Below are positions 9,003 through 18,570 of a DNA stretch of 64,000 nt, one piece after another (position 1 is the first letter of the stretch; each line of letters starts with the position of its first letter). The position numbers and the translations under genes were made by a program. Source of the DNA: Corynebacterium atrinae (GTDB lineage: Bacteria > Actinomycetota > Actinomycetes > Mycobacteriales > Mycobacteriaceae); NCBI RefSeq assembly GCF_030408455.1, contig NZ_CP046977.1, forward strand, positions 620,001 through 684,000, written 5' to 3'. The notes beneath the pieces were generated by a model. It saw only the letters and a program-made list of their open reading frames with translations. It was not told where the DNA came from and did not search any database.

Positions 9003-9088
9003 CCAAAAGGGCAATTCGAGTTCACCCATTAATCGAGTGGCGGGATCCGGGCACTCGATTAATGGGTGAAGTCATATCGCACTTTTGG
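9003..9088. repeat. 86-bp palindromic repeat, type A copy 1
   Basis: An intergenic inverted repeat whose inner arms TTCACCCATTAATCGAGTG and complement flank GCGGGATCCGGG. It is bounded by CCAAAAG on the left and CTTTTGG on the right. Copies 2 (41209-41294) and 3 (59588-59673) have the same 86-bp length. The two outer arms of this copy differ from each other: the left reads GGGCAATTCGAG, the right GTCATATCGCAC. No coding capacity. Confidence 0.9.
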
Positions 9089-9257
9089 GTCCAGGGGCCG
9101 ACCCATCCTTGCTGCGTCCCCATGGAGTGGTGGTTGTCGGTAGCAACCTGATTTTCGTAGCCGGTGAGCTGTACTTCTGTTGCGTCATCCGACCTCTACT
9201 TGAGGAAGTAGATCGGAACAAGACATAGGGCACTTCACTTCAGCACCCGCTGAGTCG
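9089..9257. other. Spacer between repeats, nothing recognised
   Basis: About 170 bp between the two palindromes. A small inverted repeat TCTACTT/AAGTAGA occurs near 9196-9213. I see no gene, RNA or promoter here. Confidence 0.5.
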
Positions 9258-9337
9258 GCGAAACCCGCACTTCCTAACAACTTGGCGGGTTAGGAAGGGG
9301 GATTGACCCCAGAGTTGTTAGGAAGTGCGGATTTTGG
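9258..9337. repeat. 80-bp palindromic repeat, type B copy 1
   Basis: Arms CCGCACTTCCTAACAACT (9265-9282) and its exact complement (9313-9330) enclose about 30 bp. It ends in TTTTGG on the right. A diverged second copy of equal length lies at 41049-41128. It sits just beyond the 3' end of the methyltransferase gene. Confidence 0.85.
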
Positions 9338-9360
9338 GCCCCCTCGTGAGGGCCACGTCC

Positions 9361-10113
9361 TCACTTCTGTCCGAGGTAGACCTCGGTGACATAGGGGATT
9401 GTCAGCTGGCCGTCGGCATCGCTCCATTCTGCCGTTGGTGCTTCGAGGGCAGCGGTGTACTCAGCTCCGTGGGTGTGCAGGGCTGCTTGTGATTGGGTGG
9501 AGGAGGCGCTCATTCCCATGAATTGCTCTGGCGTCTTCTTTTGGCTCCAGTGGAATTGCTTGAGGTTCGCCGTGGGGAAGGTCGTGAGCAACTCGGCCTG
9601 AATGTCGATCTTCCGGTAGTCGCGCTGGTACCCGGGTGACCAGGTCTCGAGGAGGGTCTCGTAGGCATCCGCGAAGCCGCCGGAGTGGTAGTCGCGGTTG
9701 TTTTGCATGATGGCCAAGCCGCCGTGCGTGCTCAGCGCCGCGTATGCCTCCGTGAGGAAGCGTTCCCGGTCCAACCACTGATAAGACTGCCCGGCGGTGA
9801 TGAGGTCCACGGGGCTAAGAGTCGATAGCAGCGCCTCGGCTTCGCCTTGGATCCACTCGAGATTGGGGAACTTCCTGGTGCCCACCTGAATCATGTCGTG
9901 GGAGTAGTCGATGCCGACGACTCGGCAGTCGGCGGGCAGGAGGGGGAGGAGTCCTTCAAGGACTATTCCGGTTCCGGCACCGACGTCGACGACGGTAGCG
10001 GCGGAGCCGAGGTCACACTCGGAGGAAATCCACTCGAAAGCGAAACGGGGGTAGCGGGGGCGTTCGCGGTCATAGTCCTCGGCTAGTCCATCGAAGGGAC
10101 AAGCGGTGCTCAT
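9361..10113 (-). CDS. Class I SAM-dependent methyltransferase
   Basis: A 250-residue cytoplasmic protein with a class I methyltransferase fold. Motif I is VVDVGAGTGIV at about 41-51, followed by the acidic residue of motif II in VVGIDYSHDMI and a later ITAGQSYQWLD segment typical of the YcgJ/UbiE-like Methyltransf_11 group. The start MSTACPFDGLAEDYDRERPRYP is usual for this group, where the YDRxRP stretch binds near the cofactor. Substrate is unknown. The gene stands alone, with palindromic repeats at its 3' end and a divergent secreted protease at its 5' end. This makes it a plausible non-core gene. Confidence 0.82.
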   Translation of the reverse strand: MSTACPFDGLAEDYDRERPRYPRFAFEWISSECDLGSAATVVDVGAGTGIVLEGLLPLLPADCRVVGIDYSHDMIQVGTRKFPNLEWIQGEAEALLSTLSPVDLITAGQSYQWLDRERFLTEAYAALSTHGGLAIMQNNRDYHSGGFADAYETLLETWSPGYQRDYRKIDIQAELLTTFPTANLKQFHWSQKKTPEQFMGMSASSTQSQAALHTHGAEYTAALEAPTAEWSDADGQLTIPYVTEVYLGQK

Positions 10114-10297
10114 GGGTGAGGTCCTTCCACTGTCATGTCTAAAGCGTTGACTCCTTCGAGCCTATTCCCCGGATGCATCCTGGGAGACGGATAACCATTT
10201 GGACACGGTTGGGATTTCGGACGTCGGGGAGGGGGTGGGCGTGGCATGATGACGGCAGAAAGTTTCCGGGTACGACAAGAGAAGAGAATCCCCCACA

Positions 10298-11365
10298 ATG
10301 CGACGGCTGTCCCGCGTTCGAAGTGTTTTGATGTCCACAGTGATGATGGGGGCGTTACTCGCGGCTGCTCCGACGTTGGCGAACGCGCAGGGAGTTGATT
10401 CGGCACAGTTTGTGGATCGCGTGCGAGCTGACTTGGCGTCGGTGGGAATACCGACGGCTCCGGTGGATAAGTCGATCACGGATGCCGTTGATAAGTCCAT
10501 CGCCGATGTTGTCCCGCAGGAGTTCCTGGCGTGGAACCCGGCAGAGCCTTTTGCAGAGCCGGTGGAGGTGACCCCGGAGATCCGCGAGCGTTTCGTGTCG
10601 GAGGAATTCGTTCCCCTCGATCCGAATTACCGCTGGCAGATGGACCCGGTGTCCAAGGCCATGGCTGGTAAGCCGAACTCTGAGTTCATTCTTCATCGAG
10701 TGCCCGGCTCGTGGTTTGATGCTCCCCGCATTCCGGAGGAGTCCATGGTGGTTCAGAATCAGGATGCCTCGCTGTATGGCCCGGGAACGCCGGTGTACAT
10801 CGGCGGGAACATGATGTGCACTCTCGGTGTCGTGGGTACGGACTCGGAAGGTCGAAAGGTCGGACTGACCGCGGGGCACTGCGGCAAGGCGGGGGACAAG
10901 GTCTTTTCTGCGGACTCCTGGCAGGTGGGGCCGACGGGCACCGTCGTGGCGTCGAACTACCTGCATGACTATTCCGTCATTGAGCTCGGATCCAATGCGG
11001 AGATCACCCGCAGCTACAACGGTGTCACGGTGAATTCGGTCGGCGGGCCGGTTTCTCCGGGTCAGTTGCTGTGCAAGCAGGGCGTGGCCACGGGCAACAC
11101 CTGTGGCAATGTGTGGAGCGCCGATTCGTACACCCAGATCTCTCAGGTGTGCGCGATGATGGGTGATTCCGGTGGGCCGGTCATGGCGGGCGATCGGATG
11201 GTTGGCATGATTTCGGGCGGGTCGTTGCCCTTCCCGGAGCTGGCTTGCCGCACCCCGTTGCAGGGCCCGCTGTTCATGCCGACGGTGTCCACCTCGATGG
11301 ACACCGTCGTGCAGGATCTCGACGCCCGTGGGGGCGTGGGAGCTGGGTTCCAGCTCGCGGAGTAA
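10298..11365 (+). CDS. Secreted trypsin-like serine protease (S1 family)
   Basis: A 355-residue precursor. A Sec signal peptide covers about 1-30 (MRRLSRVRSVLMS... to LANAQG). Residues 31-150 look like a propeptide or N-terminal extension. The chymotrypsin fold follows with the catalytic triad visible: H194 in LTAGHCG, D224 in LHDYSVIELG and S291 in MMGDSGGPV. Cys pairs (C174/C195 and C259/C269, C285 near the active Ser) fit extracellular disulphides. It resembles corynebacterial S1 proteases of unknown substrate. The stop abuts the convergent hisN gene with no gap. Confidence 0.88.
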   Translation: MRRLSRVRSVLMSTVMMGALLAAAPTLANAQGVDSAQFVDRVRADLASVGIPTAPVDKSITDAVDKSIADVVPQEFLAWNPAEPFAEPVEVTPEIRERFVSEEFVPLDPNYRWQMDPVSKAMAGKPNSEFILHRVPGSWFDAPRIPEESMVVQNQDASLYGPGTPVYIGGNMMCTLGVVGTDSEGRKVGLTAGHCGKAGDKVFSADSWQVGPTGTVVASNYLHDYSVIELGSNAEITRSYNGVTVNSVGGPVSPGQLLCKQGVATGNTCGNVWSADSYTQISQVCAMMGDSGGPVMAGDRMVGMISGGSLPFPELACRTPLQGPLFMPTVSTSMDTVVQDLDARGGVGAGFQLAE

Positions 11366-12148
11366 TTAGCGCAAGGTAGATAGGACGGCGCCGTGCAGCA
11401 GCCCATTGGTTGCCACGGCGTCGCCGCCGTGGGGGCCGTCCTCGCCAGTTAGTGACGTAAATCGGCCGCCGGCCTCGGTGACCAAGATGGCCAGGGGGGC
11501 CAAGTCCCAGAGGGACACTTCGGGCTCGGCAGCAATATCGACGGCGCCCTCGGCTACGAGGCAGTAGGAGAAGAAGTCGCCGAAGCCGCGCAGCCGCCAC
11601 GTCTTCTCCGACAGCGAGTAAAAGTTGTCCCTTAAGCCGCGTTCGTCCCAGCCGGCGAGGGAGGAAAACGACACGGAGGCGTCGGAAAGCTGGGTGACGC
11701 CGGAGACGGACAGTTTCTTGGGGGAGCCACCGTTGAACGTGCGCCACGCGCCGGATTCTTCGGCGGCGTACCAGCGGCGCGTGAGCGCCGGGGCGGAGAT
11801 GACGCCGACGACGGGGCGGCCGTCGACAAGCAAGGCAATGAGCGTGGCCCACACGGGCACGCCGCGGACGAAGTTCTTTGTGCCGTCGATGGGATCGATG
11901 ATCCACTGGCGGCCCTCGAAGGTGACGTCGCCGCCGAATTCCTCGCCGAGGATCGCATCGGAGGGCCTGGAAGCAGCCAACTTGGTGCGCAGGAGTTCCT
12001 CGCAGGCGAGGTCGGCATCGGAGACCGGAGTGAGATCGGGCTTGGAGTCGACGCGGAGGTCGGTGGCCTCGAAGCGATCGAGGGTCAAGGCATCGGCGAG
12101 ATCCGCGAGTTCGAGGGCTAAAGCGAGGTCATCGGCGTAACTGCTCAT
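11366..12148 (-). CDS. hisN: Histidinol-phosphatase, inositol-monophosphatase type
   Basis: A 260-residue Mg-dependent phosphatase of the inositol monophosphatase superfamily. The metal-binding motifs are present: GEEFGG (Glu, about 69-74), [11 protein letters not shown] (about 88-98) and the C-terminal [18 protein letters not shown]. The family's corynebacterial member next to a second IMPase and prfB is HisN, which makes histidinol from histidinol phosphate, the eighth step of histidine synthesis. The specificity is inferred from context and similarity. It overlaps the upstream IMPase gene by 4 bp (ATGA), so the two are translated together. Confidence 0.83.
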   Translation of the reverse strand: MSSYADDLALALELADLADALTLDRFEATDLRVDSKPDLTPVSDADLACEELLRTKLAASRPSDAILGEEFGGDVTFEGRQWIIDPIDGTKNFVRGVPVWATLIALLVDGRPVVGVISAPALTRRWYAAEESGAWRTFNGGSPKKLSVSGVTQLSDASVSFSSLAGWDERGLRDNFYSLSEKTWRLRGFGDFFSYCLVAEGAVDIAAEPEVSLWDLAPLAILVTEAGGRFTSLTGEDGPHGGDAVATNGLLHGAVLSTLR

Positions 12149-13008
12149 GCTGACATCCTAGCCAGCGCCGCCGTAGCCTGCTCCACTGCCAGCGTGTTTC
12201 CCGCCACGCACCACGTGACTCCACCGGCCTCGACCTTGATGCCGATGCCGCCGGCGCCCTCCACGAGGGCCTTGCCGGGCAGCCAATCCCAATCGGCGAC
12301 GGAATGTTGGATCCATACCCCGAGCGAACCATCGGCCACCGATGCGAGGTCGACGGACCCCGCCCCGAACATGCGCAAGGTGGCGAACTCGGTGGCCACG
12401 CTCACCCACGCCGCGCGGACCGCTTCCTGCGCCAAGAAGGTGGGGTGCAGGTAGGTGGCCAGGCTCAGCTGTGCGGCGGGCTGGGCGTTGAGCTTATCGA
12501 CGCCCGCCCCATCCCGGGTCGTCGCAATCCCCGGGCCGCCGAACCAGGTGTAGCCCATCGCGGGGCGGTGAACCGCCCCGAAAAGGAGAGCCTCCGGCTG
12601 CGAGGGGTCACCTTCGACGAGCGCGAGGGCGGAGCACCAGTAGTCCGAGCCTGAGGTGAAGTTATAGGTACCGTCCACGGGGTCAACCACCCAGGTCCGC
12701 CCTGATGCGGACTCCCGGGCCGCTCCCTCCTCGCCGAGCACACCATCCTCGGGGCGCAGGATCTCCAGCACTCCCGCGACGAAATCCTCCGCCGCCCGGT
12801 CCGCTGCTGTGACCACGTCCGAGACGGAGGTTTTCTGCTCGCTTTCCACCCCTTGCTCCCGCATCCGCCAGGCCAACCGGCCGGCGTTGTAGACCAGGGC
12901 CTGCGCCAGGGCTTCATCGGAATCCGTCTCGTGGGCGACGGCAAAGGTCTTGGTGATGGCGGCGATCATGTCTTCAAGCGTGGTAGCTGGTTGAGTCATG
13001 GGGTCCAT
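12145..13008 (-). CDS. Inositol monophosphatase family protein
   Basis: A 287-residue paralog of the following hisN product. Key motifs are [21 protein letters not shown] and [18 protein letters not shown], which supply the metal-binding Glu/Asp residues. A likely substrate is a sugar or inositol phosphate; this cannot be read from the sequence. The start at ATG 13008 is preceded by AAGAGG with 5-nt spacing; ATG 12999 is an alternative. It is the first gene of a two-gene unit with hisN and diverges from the small membrane protein gene 41 bp away. Confidence 0.8.
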   Translation of the reverse strand: MDPMTQPATTLEDMIAAITKTFAVAHETDSDEALAQALVYNAGRLAWRMREQGVESEQKTSVSDVVTAADRAAEDFVAGVLEILRPEDGVLGEEGAARESASGRTWVVDPVDGTYNFTSGSDYWCSALALVEGDPSQPEALLFGAVHRPAMGYTWFGGPGIATTRDGAGVDKLNAQPAAQLSLATYLHPTFLAQEAVRAAWVSVATEFATLRMFGAGSVDLASVADGSLGVWIQHSVADWDWLPGKALVEGAGGIGIKVEAGGVTWCVAGNTLAVEQATAALARMSA

Positions 13009-13049
13009 TGTGCCTCTTGAGGCCCAGACTGTCCGGGTAGAGTGGGTGA

Positions 13050-13493
13050 ATGTTAATGAACATCATTGGCTTGTTGACCATAGTGGTGCTCTTCGGTGTT
13101 CCGCAGATCGTCGGCATGGCCTTCGCCGGAAACGCCAGGCGCGCGTGGAAAGCCCGCGGCCTCGGCATCGCAGGCGGAGTGATCATCTGGTTCGCCACGA
13201 TGTGGACGATGCTCAATGGAGGTGAATACCACCCGCTGCAGATCGTCGCCTGCGCGATTGCTTCCATCACCCTGGTGGTGTGGTTGACCCTCAAGGTATC
13301 GGGCAAAGCGCTGGTGGGGGCGTGGGCAACCTCCTTCGGCCTCGGCATCGGGTTCTTCATCACGGCGGTCCTGCCGGACGAAACGGGGCAAGCCGCCATG
13401 GGACTGTTCATGCTCAATGCCGGAACTGCCGCGGGCCTGTTTTTGGTAGCGCTGATCGCACGATTGCCCCGCCAACTGCGCAACGTAGACTAA
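13050..13493 (+). CDS. Small integral membrane protein, function unknown
   Basis: A 147-residue hydrophobic protein with four or five predicted membrane helices (about 5-25, 40-57, 65-83, 90-108 and 118-138). It has a short basic loop (GNARRAWKARG) after helix 1 and a basic C-terminus (RLPRQLRN), consistent with the C-terminus inside. I do not recognise a family. It sits 6 bp before prfB and may be cotranscribed with it. ATG 13056 is an alternative start. Confidence 0.7.
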   Translation: MLMNIIGLLTIVVLFGVPQIVGMAFAGNARRAWKARGLGIAGGVIIWFATMWTMLNGGEYHPLQIVACAIASITLVVWLTLKVSGKALVGAWATSFGLGIGFFITAVLPDETGQAAMGLFMLNAGTAAGLFLVALIARLPRQLRNVD

Positions 13494-13499
13494 CGGGTT

Positions 13500-14603
13500 A
13501 TGCGACCGGAAATATCTGCTGCGTTGGACGACATTGATTCCACCCTCTCCACCATCGAAAAGGTGATGGACCCGGAGGAGATGTCCGCCCGGGTGAGGGA
13601 ATTGGAGCAGCAAGCAGCTGACCCGTCGTTGTGGGACGATCCAGAGCACGCTCAGACGGTGACCTCGGAGCTTTCCTCCGTCCAGGGCAAGCTGCGCAAG
13701 CTCACCGAGCTGCGCCAGCGCCTCGATGATCTGCCAATCATGTACGAACTCGCCGAGGAAGAGGGCGAGGATGACGGCTCGGTCGATGAGGAGCTTGAGG
13801 AGCTGCGCGCCCAGGTCGAAGCCCTTGAGGTGACGACGATGCTGTCGGGGGAGTATGACCAGCGCGAAGCCGTGATCAACATCCGCTCCGGCGCTGGTGG
13901 CGTTGATGCCGCGGATTGGGCGGAAATGCTCATGCGCATGTACACCCGATGGGCGGAGAAGAACGGCCACAAAGTCGACGTGTACGACATTTCCTATGCT
14001 GAGGAAGCGGGCATCAAGTCCGCGACGTTCGTGGTGCACGGTGACTATATGTACGGAACGCTTTCTGTCGAGCAGGGTGCGCACCGTCTCGTCCGCATTA
14101 GCCCGTTTGATAACCAGGGCCGTCGCCAAACCTCGTTCGCCGAGGTTGAGGTTCTACCCGTGGTCGAGCAAACCGACTCGATCGAGATCGCCGATTCGGA
14201 GATCCGCGTCGATGTTTACCGCTCCTCCGGACCTGGTGGCCAGTCCGTGAACACGACCGACTCCGCGGTGCGCCTCACCCATATTCCCACCGGAATCGTG
14301 GTGACCTGCCAGAACGAGAAGTCACAGATCCAGAACAAAGCCTCCGCCATGCGCGTGCTCCAGGCAAAGCTGTTGGAGCGCAAGCGCCAGGAAGAGCGCG
14401 CCGAAATGGACGCTTTGGGTGCCGGTGGCAATGCCTCTTGGGGTAATCAGATGCGGTCCTACGTGCTGCACCCTTACCAAATGGTCAAGGACCTGCGGAA
14501 CAACTTTGAAGTCAACGACCCCACGAAGGTGCTCGATGGCGACATCGACGGCTTCCTCGAAGCGGGCATCCGTTGGCGGATGGCGGAGCAGCAGGACGCC
14601 TAG
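13500..14603 (+). CDS. prfB: Peptide chain release factor 2
   Basis: A 367-residue class I release factor. The UGA/UAA recognition tripeptide SPF is visible in [10 protein letters not shown], marking RF2 rather than RF1. The peptidyl-tRNA hydrolysis motif GGQ lies at about residue 245 in [19 protein letters not shown]. The gene reads through in one frame, with no internal UGA frameshift site of the kind that controls prfB in enterobacteria. The order prfB-ftsE-ftsX-smpB is the classical actinobacterial arrangement, here interrupted by a transporter gene on the opposite strand. It overlaps that gene's 3' end by 4 bp. Confidence 0.97.
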   Translation: MRPEISAALDDIDSTLSTIEKVMDPEEMSARVRELEQQAADPSLWDDPEHAQTVTSELSSVQGKLRKLTELRQRLDDLPIMYELAEEEGEDDGSVDEELEELRAQVEALEVTTMLSGEYDQREAVINIRSGAGGVDAADWAEMLMRMYTRWAEKNGHKVDVYDISYAEEAGIKSATFVVHGDYMYGTLSVEQGAHRLVRISPFDNQGRRQTSFAEVEVLPVVEQTDSIEIADSEIRVDVYRSSGPGGQSVNTTDSAVRLTHIPTGIVVTCQNEKSQIQNKASAMRVLQAKLLERKRQEERAEMDALGAGGNASWGNQMRSYVLHPYQMVKDLRNNFEVNDPTKVLDGDIDGFLEAGIRWRMAEQQDA

Positions 14604-16180
14604 CTGGGCACGTACTCCATGGGGGTGCCGGGCCCGAGCGGGATGCCGAGGGTGTACCACGCGGCGAAGGCGAGGAACCAGCCGACGAGCATGGCGATAG
14701 AAAACGGCAGAGCCAGCGACATGAGCGTGCCCACCCCAGCCGGTTTGTAATAGCGCTGGAGGAACGTCAGCGCTAGAGCGAAGTAGGGGCTCATCGGCGT
14801 GATGATGTTCGTGGGGGAATCGCCCATGCGGAAGAGCATCTGAGAGACCTCGGGGGACACGCCAACCAGCATCATCATCGGCACGATGACCGGGGCCATG
14901 AGCGCCCACTGCGCCGAACCGGACGTAATGAACAGGTTGAGCAGGGCCACCATGAGGACTAAACCGCCGAACATGAGCAGCGGCGGGAGGTTCCACGTCT
15001 GCAGGAGTTCCGAACCCTTGATCGCCGTCCATACTCCGAGGTTGGACCAGCTGAACCAGGCGAGGAACTGCGCCACGGCGAATAAAAGCACGAGCATGGG
15101 GAGCAGTGACTTCAAGCCGCGAGCCATGAAGGAGGGGATGTCGCCAGCGTTCTCGATGGTCTTGGCAGCAACGCCGTAGACGAGCCCGAGGAAGAAGAAG
15201 GCCAGGGCAATCGGGATGGCCACGGAGCGGATGAGTGGGCTGTTCATGGCTCCGTCGTCGGTGACCATCGGTGAGCCCGGGATGAAGAGCAGCGCGAAGT
15301 AGACCGCGAGGTAGCCGACGAGGGCGATGCCGGTGATGCCGAGGGCCTTGGATTCGGTGGGGCTCAGCGAGAGGTCGTTCTTATCCTCTTCACCCTCGCC
15401 GAAGGAGATCTCCGAGTAGTCGATCTGATCGTGGTCGACGAGCTCGCGGGCTTTACGGTCGACGAACAGCTCGGTGACGGCGGTGATGATGAGCGCCAAG
15501 ACAATGGCGGAGAAGATAACGAAGTAGATGTTGGCCAGGGGAGAGACGACGTAGTCCGGGTCGATGATCTGCGCAGCTGAGGTGGACAGGCCGGCGAGGA
15601 GGAGGTCGGTGATGTTGAGGATGAGGGAGGCGTTGAAGCCGGCGGAAGAGGCGGCGAAGGCGACCATGGCACCGACGATGGGGGAGCGGCCCACGGCGTG
15701 GAAGGCCATGGCACCAAGGGGGATGAGGATGACGTAAATGGCATCAGAGGCGACGGATCCGGTGACGCCGGCCAGCGCGAGGGCGAAGGTGAGCGTGCGA
15801 GGACCAACCTTGGACACCATGGCGCGGACCAGCGCGGAGAGGAGCCCGGAGTGCTCGGCCACGGCCACGCCCAGCATGACGGTGAGGATCACTCCCAGGG
15901 GCGGGAATTCGGTGAAGTTGGATACCGCTTCAGAGACCATGCGTTGCAGGCCGTCCGGGGTGAGCAGGTTGGTCACCTCGACGGTTTCGCCGGTGTCGGG
16001 TTTTATGGCCGACATGCCCGCTGCTGAGCCGATCCAGCTGGCGAGGGCGACGAGACCGGCGAGGATGACAAAGAGCCAGAAAGGGTCGGGGAGCTTGTTG
16101 CCCAGCTTTTCGACGATTCCGAGGAACCCGGAAGCCTTGTTCGGTTGCGGCCGCTGTGTGGTCGTTGGCGATTGACTCAT
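14600..16180 (-). CDS. AbgT family transporter
   Basis: A 526-residue integral membrane protein with about 12 hydrophobic helices, matching the AbgT family (p-aminobenzoyl-glutamate uptake in E. coli; sulphonamide efflux by MtrF/YdaH relatives). Characteristic segments are [21 protein letters not shown] near the N-terminus and [18 protein letters not shown] and [19 protein letters not shown] near the C-terminus. Direction and substrate in this organism are not known. The chosen start ATG 16180 has AGGAAATT just upstream; a longer start at 16237 lacks a site. It is convergent to prfB with a 4-bp overlap, so it is inserted into the usual prfB-ftsE junction. Confidence 0.88.
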   Translation of the reverse strand: MSQSPTTTQRPQPNKASGFLGIVEKLGNKLPDPFWLFVILAGLVALASWIGSAAGMSAIKPDTGETVEVTNLLTPDGLQRMVSEAVSNFTEFPPLGVILTVMLGVAVAEHSGLLSALVRAMVSKVGPRTLTFALALAGVTGSVASDAIYVILIPLGAMAFHAVGRSPIVGAMVAFAASSAGFNASLILNITDLLLAGLSTSAAQIIDPDYVVSPLANIYFVIFSAIVLALIITAVTELFVDRKARELVDHDQIDYSEISFGEGEEDKNDLSLSPTESKALGITGIALVGYLAVYFALLFIPGSPMVTDDGAMNSPLIRSVAIPIALAFFFLGLVYGVAAKTIENAGDIPSFMARGLKSLLPMLVLLFAVAQFLAWFSWSNLGVWTAIKGSELLQTWNLPPLLMFGGLVLMVALLNLFITSGSAQWALMAPVIVPMMMLVGVSPEVSQMLFRMGDSPTNIITPMSPYFALALTFLQRYYKPAGVGTLMSLALPFSIAMLVGWFLAFAAWYTLGIPLGPGTPMEYVPS

Positions 16181-16279
16181 AATTTCCTGACCATATAGGA
16201 CGCGGGAAGGTGAGGCTACTTTGACAACTTCCGCCACTTTTGTTTCATCTGTAACAGTCGGTTGGCTACAGTGAGGGGC

Positions 16280-16969
16280 GTGATCACCTTCGAATCAGTC
16301 ACCAAGGTCTACAAAACCTCGACGCGGCCTGCCCTGGACAACATCAGCCTCACGATCGAAAAGGGTCAATTCGCCTTCCTCATCGGACCCTCGGGCTCCG
16401 GCAAGTCCACCTTCTTGGAGTTGTTGGTCAGGGAGGAAAACGTCACCTCCGGTGATATCCACTTCGCGGACTTCCACGTGAACAAGCTGAAGGGACGTCA
16501 GATCAACCAACTGCGCCAGCGCATCGGTTACGTCTTCCAGGACTTTCGGTTGCTGCCCAAACTCAACGTCCACGACAACGTTGCGTTTGCACTGGAGGTG
16601 ATTGGCAAGAATAAAAAGCACATCGACAAGGCTGTTCCCAATGCTCTGGAGATGGTCGGCTTGGCTGCCAAGGCCAACCGCATGCCCAATGAGCTCTCGG
16701 GCGGCGAGCAGCAGCGGGTCGCCGTGGCCCGCGCCATTATCAACCGCCCGCTGCTTCTCTTGGCCGACGAGCCCACCGGCAACCTCGACCCGGAGACCTC
16801 CGACGACATCATGACCCTGCTCAGCCAAATCAACCGGGGTGGCACCACCGTCATCATGTCCACACACAATGCCCGCGCTGTCGACGACATGCGTCGCCGC
16901 GTCATCGAACTCAACCTCGGAAGCCTCGTGCGCGATGATCAGCACGGCGTCTACGGCGAATCCCGATAG
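16280..16969 (+). CDS. ftsE: Cell division ATP-binding protein FtsE
   Basis: A 229-residue ABC ATPase. Walker A is GPSGSGKST, the signature is LSGGEQQR and Walker B is [10 protein letters not shown], followed by the His switch in MSTHN. With FtsX it forms the membrane complex that activates cell-wall hydrolases (in mycobacteria RipC) at division. The start is taken as GTG 16280, giving [12 protein letters not shown], which matches relatives; GAGGGG lies only 1 nt before it, so the message may be leaderless or start at 16271. ftsX follows after 25 bp. Confidence 0.95.
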   Translation: MITFESVTKVYKTSTRPALDNISLTIEKGQFAFLIGPSGSGKSTFLELLVREENVTSGDIHFADFHVNKLKGRQINQLRQRIGYVFQDFRLLPKLNVHDNVAFALEVIGKNKKHIDKAVPNALEMVGLAAKANRMPNELSGGEQQRVAVARAIINRPLLLLADEPTGNLDPETSDDIMTLLSQINRGGTTVIMSTHNARAVDDMRRRVIELNLGSLVRDDQHGVYGESR

Positions 16970-16994
16970 TTAAAGGACAAGGTAGGAGCACCTG

Positions 16995-17897
16995 ATGAAA
17001 CCTGGATTCGTATTCCGAGAAGCCCTGCGCGGCCTGGGCCGCAACGTCACCATGACGATTGCCTTGATCATCACAACGGCGATCTCCTTGGCTTTGCTGG
17101 CCACCGGCTTCCTGGTCACCAACATGACCGAGGACACCAAGAACATTTACCTCGACCGCGTGGAAGTGATGATTCAGTTCGACGAGGACATCTCCGCCAA
17201 CGATGCCGACTGTTCCTCCGCCGGGTGCCAGGAGGTGCGCGACCTGCTGGAGGGCGCCGACGGCGTCGAATCGGTCACCTACCGCTCCCGAGAGCAGTCC
17301 TACGAGCGCTTCCTCGAGGTGTTCCAGGACACCGACCCGCAGCTCGCCGCCGAGACCTCGCCGGATGCCCTGCCCGCCGCCTTGCACGTGCGCCTGACCG
17401 ATCCGCTCGAGCAGTCCGCGCTCGATCCCGTGCGTGACCTGCCGCAGGTGGACACCATCGTCGATCAGGTCGACGACCTCCGTGGCGCCACCGACAATCT
17501 TGACGCCGTCCGCAACGCCACCTTCCTCGTTGCCGCGGTCCAGGCGCTAGCCGCGATCTTCCTCATTGCCAACATGGTCCAGATCGCCGCTTTCAGCCGC
17601 CGCGATGAAATGGCGATCATGCGCATGGTCGGCGCTTCCCGCTGGTACACCCAGGCCCCGTTCGTCCTGGAGGCAGTGTTTGCCACGCTCGTCGGCTCGA
17701 TCCTGGCGACGGTTGGTTTGTTCCTGGGCAAAGAATTTGTCATCGACAACGCGCTGCGGGGACTCTACGATTCTCAGCTCATCGCGCCCGTCACCACCTC
17801 CGATATTTGGCTCGTCGCCCCCATCGTCGCCATCATCGGTGTCATCTTCTCTGGCATCACCGCACAGGTGGCGCTGCGTAGTTATGTGAGAAAGTAG
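16995..17897 (+). CDS. ftsX: Cell division protein FtsX
   Basis: A 300-residue FtsX permease-like protein. One N-terminal membrane helix (about 21-43) is followed by an extracytoplasmic domain of about 125 residues containing a close cysteine pair (DADCSSAGCQE), as in actinobacterial FtsX. Three C-terminal helices follow around 175-295, with the family's FSRRDEMAIMRMVGAS loop between them. FtsX carries the FtsE signal across the membrane to peptidoglycan hydrolases. An AAGG-type ribosome site precedes ATG 16995. The two tail-anchored genes follow after only 4 bp. Confidence 0.96.
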   Translation: MKPGFVFREALRGLGRNVTMTIALIITTAISLALLATGFLVTNMTEDTKNIYLDRVEVMIQFDEDISANDADCSSAGCQEVRDLLEGADGVESVTYRSREQSYERFLEVFQDTDPQLAAETSPDALPAALHVRLTDPLEQSALDPVRDLPQVDTIVDQVDDLRGATDNLDAVRNATFLVAAVQALAAIFLIANMVQIAAFSRRDEMAIMRMVGASRWYTQAPFVLEAVFATLVGSILATVGLFLGKEFVIDNALRGLYDSQLIAPVTTSDIWLVAPIVAIIGVIFSGITAQVALRSYVRK

Positions 17898-17901
17898 AGC
17901 C

Positions 17902-18567
17902 ATGACCTGGACCCTCGCCCTCGCGGCCACCCCCACCGGCATCGGCGCCGCAAAACTCGGCGCCGCCGGCTCACCCCACATCCTCGGTTTCTTCCCCGAG
18001 ATTGACCGGGCTATGCGGGCCGCCGCCCAAGGAGAGGAAAGCAAACTACCTGGCCACACGGTTCTCATCTCCGAGGTTGGCATCCCCCCATACGAACTGA
18101 AGTGGTACTTGGGGGAGTTGGTCATCGAGAAGATCCCCGCCCGCGACGTCCAGGTCAGGTCGGACATCGAGGTCCTGAGCACCGCCTACGGCGCGCCGGT
18201 CTTGCTTATCGACGCCGACCGCGACATCATGGTGCCCCCGCCCGCCACCCGCGGCGAGCCCATCCACGTCGGTAGAGCATCCGAGATCATGGAGGCCGAT
18301 CCGGCCATCCGGCCCGTCCTCATCGGGCACCCCGACACCCGTGGGGGAGTCGTCGAAGCCTTCGCCGAGCTGTCCCCCGAGGTCATCGACCGCCAAGAAC
18401 TCGCCCGGTTGGCTCTGTTTCACCCGACGACGGAATCGATCGTCACCATCCCAGAGTCCGCCTCGGAGGCGGAACCAACCGAAACCAAGGACCGAAAGAC
18501 CCTTAACCTCGTCCTTATCCTGGTGGTGGCCGCCGCGATCGTCCTCGGTGTGTCTTTCCTCTTCTAA
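17902..18567 (+). CDS. Tail-anchored protein of unknown function, paralog 1
   Basis: A 221-residue protein with no signal peptide, a soluble body of about 195 residues and one C-terminal membrane helix (about 201-219, LVLILVVAAAIVLGVSFLF), so it should be tail-anchored with the body in the cytoplasm. The N-terminus TWTLALAATPTGIGAAKLG resembles the first phosphate loop of the actin/Hsp70 fold, but this is a weak likeness. Blocks shared with the next gene are ILGFFPEID, VRSDIEVLS, VLLIDADRD and VLIGHPDTR. An Hsp70-like fold with a membrane anchor recalls the Rv3446c-type proteins of type VII secretion loci; this is only a guess. It lies 4 bp after ftsX, so it is probably cotranscribed with the division genes. 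Confidence 0.72.
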   Translation: MTWTLALAATPTGIGAAKLGAAGSPHILGFFPEIDRAMRAAAQGEESKLPGHTVLISEVGIPPYELKWYLGELVIEKIPARDVQVRSDIEVLSTAYGAPVLLIDADRDIMVPPPATRGEPIHVGRASEIMEADPAIRPVLIGHPDTRGGVVEAFAELSPEVIDRQELARLALFHPTTESIVTIPESASEAEPTETKDRKTLNLVLILVVAAAIVLGVSFLF

Positions 18568-18570
18568 AAC

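Noticed and set aside
13500..14603. Programmed frameshift in prfB
   Set aside because: The gene is open in one frame from the start and no internal UGA or slippery site is present.
16181..16237. Longer N-terminus for the AbgT-type transporter starting at 16237
   Set aside because: The extra 19 residues lack family similarity and a ribosome site, while ATG 16180 has AGGAAATT before it.
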